DNA of 16,918 nt from JAKEHA01 sp035687255 (GTDB lineage: Bacteria > Krumholzibacteriota > Krumholzibacteriia > WVZY01 > JAKEHA01): positions 1 through 16,918 of the forward strand of contig DASRYI010000170.1 in the NCBI GenBank assembly GCA_035687255.1. The letters run 5' to 3'. The position numbers and the translations under genes were made by a program. Positions 16,269 through 16,918 of this stretch are shown piece after piece. Each line of letters starts with the position of its first letter. Position 1 is the stretch's first letter. Below the pieces are notes generated by a model. It was not told the DNA's origin and did no database searches. It saw only the letters and a list, made by a program, of their open reading frames with translations.

Positions 16269-16918
16269 ATGCGAGAATTCACCGACGGTTCCACTGCCAT
16301 CGTGCGCGGCGCGCTCGACGCCGGCTGCACCTTCTTTGCCGGTTATCCCATCACGCCGGCGTCTCCCATTCTGATGCACATGATGCGCGAACTGCCCAAA
16401 GCGGGTGGCGTGGCCGTGCAGGGTGAGGACGAAATCGCATCGATCGGCATGTGCATCGGCGCGGCGCTCTCGGGAGCGCGCGCCATGACGGCAAGCAGCG
16501 GACCGGGACTTTCCCTCTACAGCGAAAACATCGGGCTGGCCATCATCGGCGAAGTGCCGCTGGTGGTCGTGGATGTGCAGCGCCTGGGGCCGGGTACGGG
16601 CGGTGCCACCACCGTGGGACAGGGTGACGTTCAGTTTGCACGCTGGGGCACAGCGGGCGGCTATCCGATTATCGCGCTGGCGCCGTCGTCGCTGGCGGAG
16701 TGCTACTCGCTCACGCGCCGCGCCTTCGACCTGGCGGAACGTTTTCGTTGTCCGGTGTTCGTGCTCTCTGATAAGGAACTCAACATGACCACCAATACGG
16801 TGGATGTGGCCGCGTACGCGACACCCGCGGTGCGCGCGCGCGCCGCCCTGCCCCCGCGCGAAAAACCCTACCGGTTTCTCCCCGCGGGCGATGTGCCGCC
16901 GCTGGCGCAGTTCGGCGG
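16269..16918 (+). CDS. korA: 2-oxoacid:ferredoxin oxidoreductase alpha subunit, 5' part
   Basis: The first 216 residues of a ferredoxin-linked 2-oxoacid oxidoreductase alpha subunit; the gene runs off the window with no stop. These enzymes decarboxylate a 2-oxoacid oxidatively to acyl-CoA, reducing ferredoxin. Signatures are GYPITPASP near residue 25, VQGEDEIASIGMCIGAA, the TASSGPGLSLYSENIGLA segment, VVDVQRLGPGTGGATTVGQGDVQFARWG, and CPVFVLSDKELNMTT. This is the pyrimidine-binding (PP-like) domain of the alpha chain, starting immediately at the N terminus, so no gamma domain is fused in front as in some KorA proteins. 2-Oxoglutarate is the likeliest substrate, but branched-chain or other oxoacids are possible. 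The best ribosome site, AGGA at 16252-16255, is 13 bases from ATG16269, a little far; AGGAGG at 16242 is further still. Beta and gamma genes would be expected downstream. Confidence 0.85.
   Translation, partial: MREFTDGSTAIVRGALDAGCTFFAGYPITPASPILMHMMRELPKAGGVAVQGEDEIASIGMCIGAALSGARAMTASSGPGLSLYSENIGLAIIGEVPLVVVDVQRLGPGTGGATTVGQGDVQFARWGTAGGYPIIALAPSSLAECYSLTRRAFDLAERFRCPVFVLSDKELNMTTNTVDVAAYATPAVRARAALPPREKPYRFLPAGDVPPLAQFG

Overview
The window is GC-rich, densely coding bacterial DNA: ten protein genes (two cut by the window edges) and one tRNA gene. Gene starts carry ordinary Shine-Dalgarno sites. A large secreted protein ends in the FlgD-like 'NPFNP' C-terminal domain typical of the FCB-type phyla (Bacteroidota, Gemmatimonadota, Krumholzibacteriota/Eisenbacteria and relatives). 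Together with the high GC this suggests an environmental bacterium from one of the GC-rich lineages of that group. The taxon is an inference; no marker here fixes it.

Region 1 (1-4873) is a same-strand acyl-CoA catabolic cluster: the 3' end of a thiolase, a 3-hydroxyacyl-CoA dehydrogenase, an enoyl-CoA hydratase, a 250-base structured gap, a glutaryl-CoA dehydrogenase and a second, complete thiolase. These are the enzymes needed to take glutaryl-CoA through crotonyl-CoA, 3-hydroxybutyryl-CoA and acetoacetyl-CoA to two acetyl-CoA. An isopropylmalate/isocitrate-dehydrogenase-family enzyme follows (4973-6025), with a cofactor-loop motif that looks NADP-type rather than NAD-type.

Region 2 (6044-12227) is the protein quality-control block. 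A tRNA-Leu(UAG) gene runs straight into tig (trigger factor), followed by clpP, clpX (overlapping by 4 bases) and lon, and closed by two tandem intrinsic terminators. The gene order is classical. The trigger factor is unusual in carrying an N-terminal tail that is about half histidine, which should bind transition metals.

Region 3 (12235-16112) holds a promoter and a secreted protein with about fourteen RCC1-type repeats plus the FlgD-like C-terminal domain. A convergent gene follows, encoding a class-C-beta-lactamase-like serine hydrolase that is probably a lipoprotein.

Region 4 (16212-16918) starts a new plus-strand unit: the N-terminal part of a 2-oxoacid:ferredoxin oxidoreductase alpha subunit, cut by the window end.

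I found no CRISPR array, insertion sequence, phage gene or defence system. The best leads are the His-rich trigger factor, the tRNA-tig junction, the hairpin-rich gap before the glutaryl-CoA dehydrogenase gene, and the probable double seven-bladed propeller protein.
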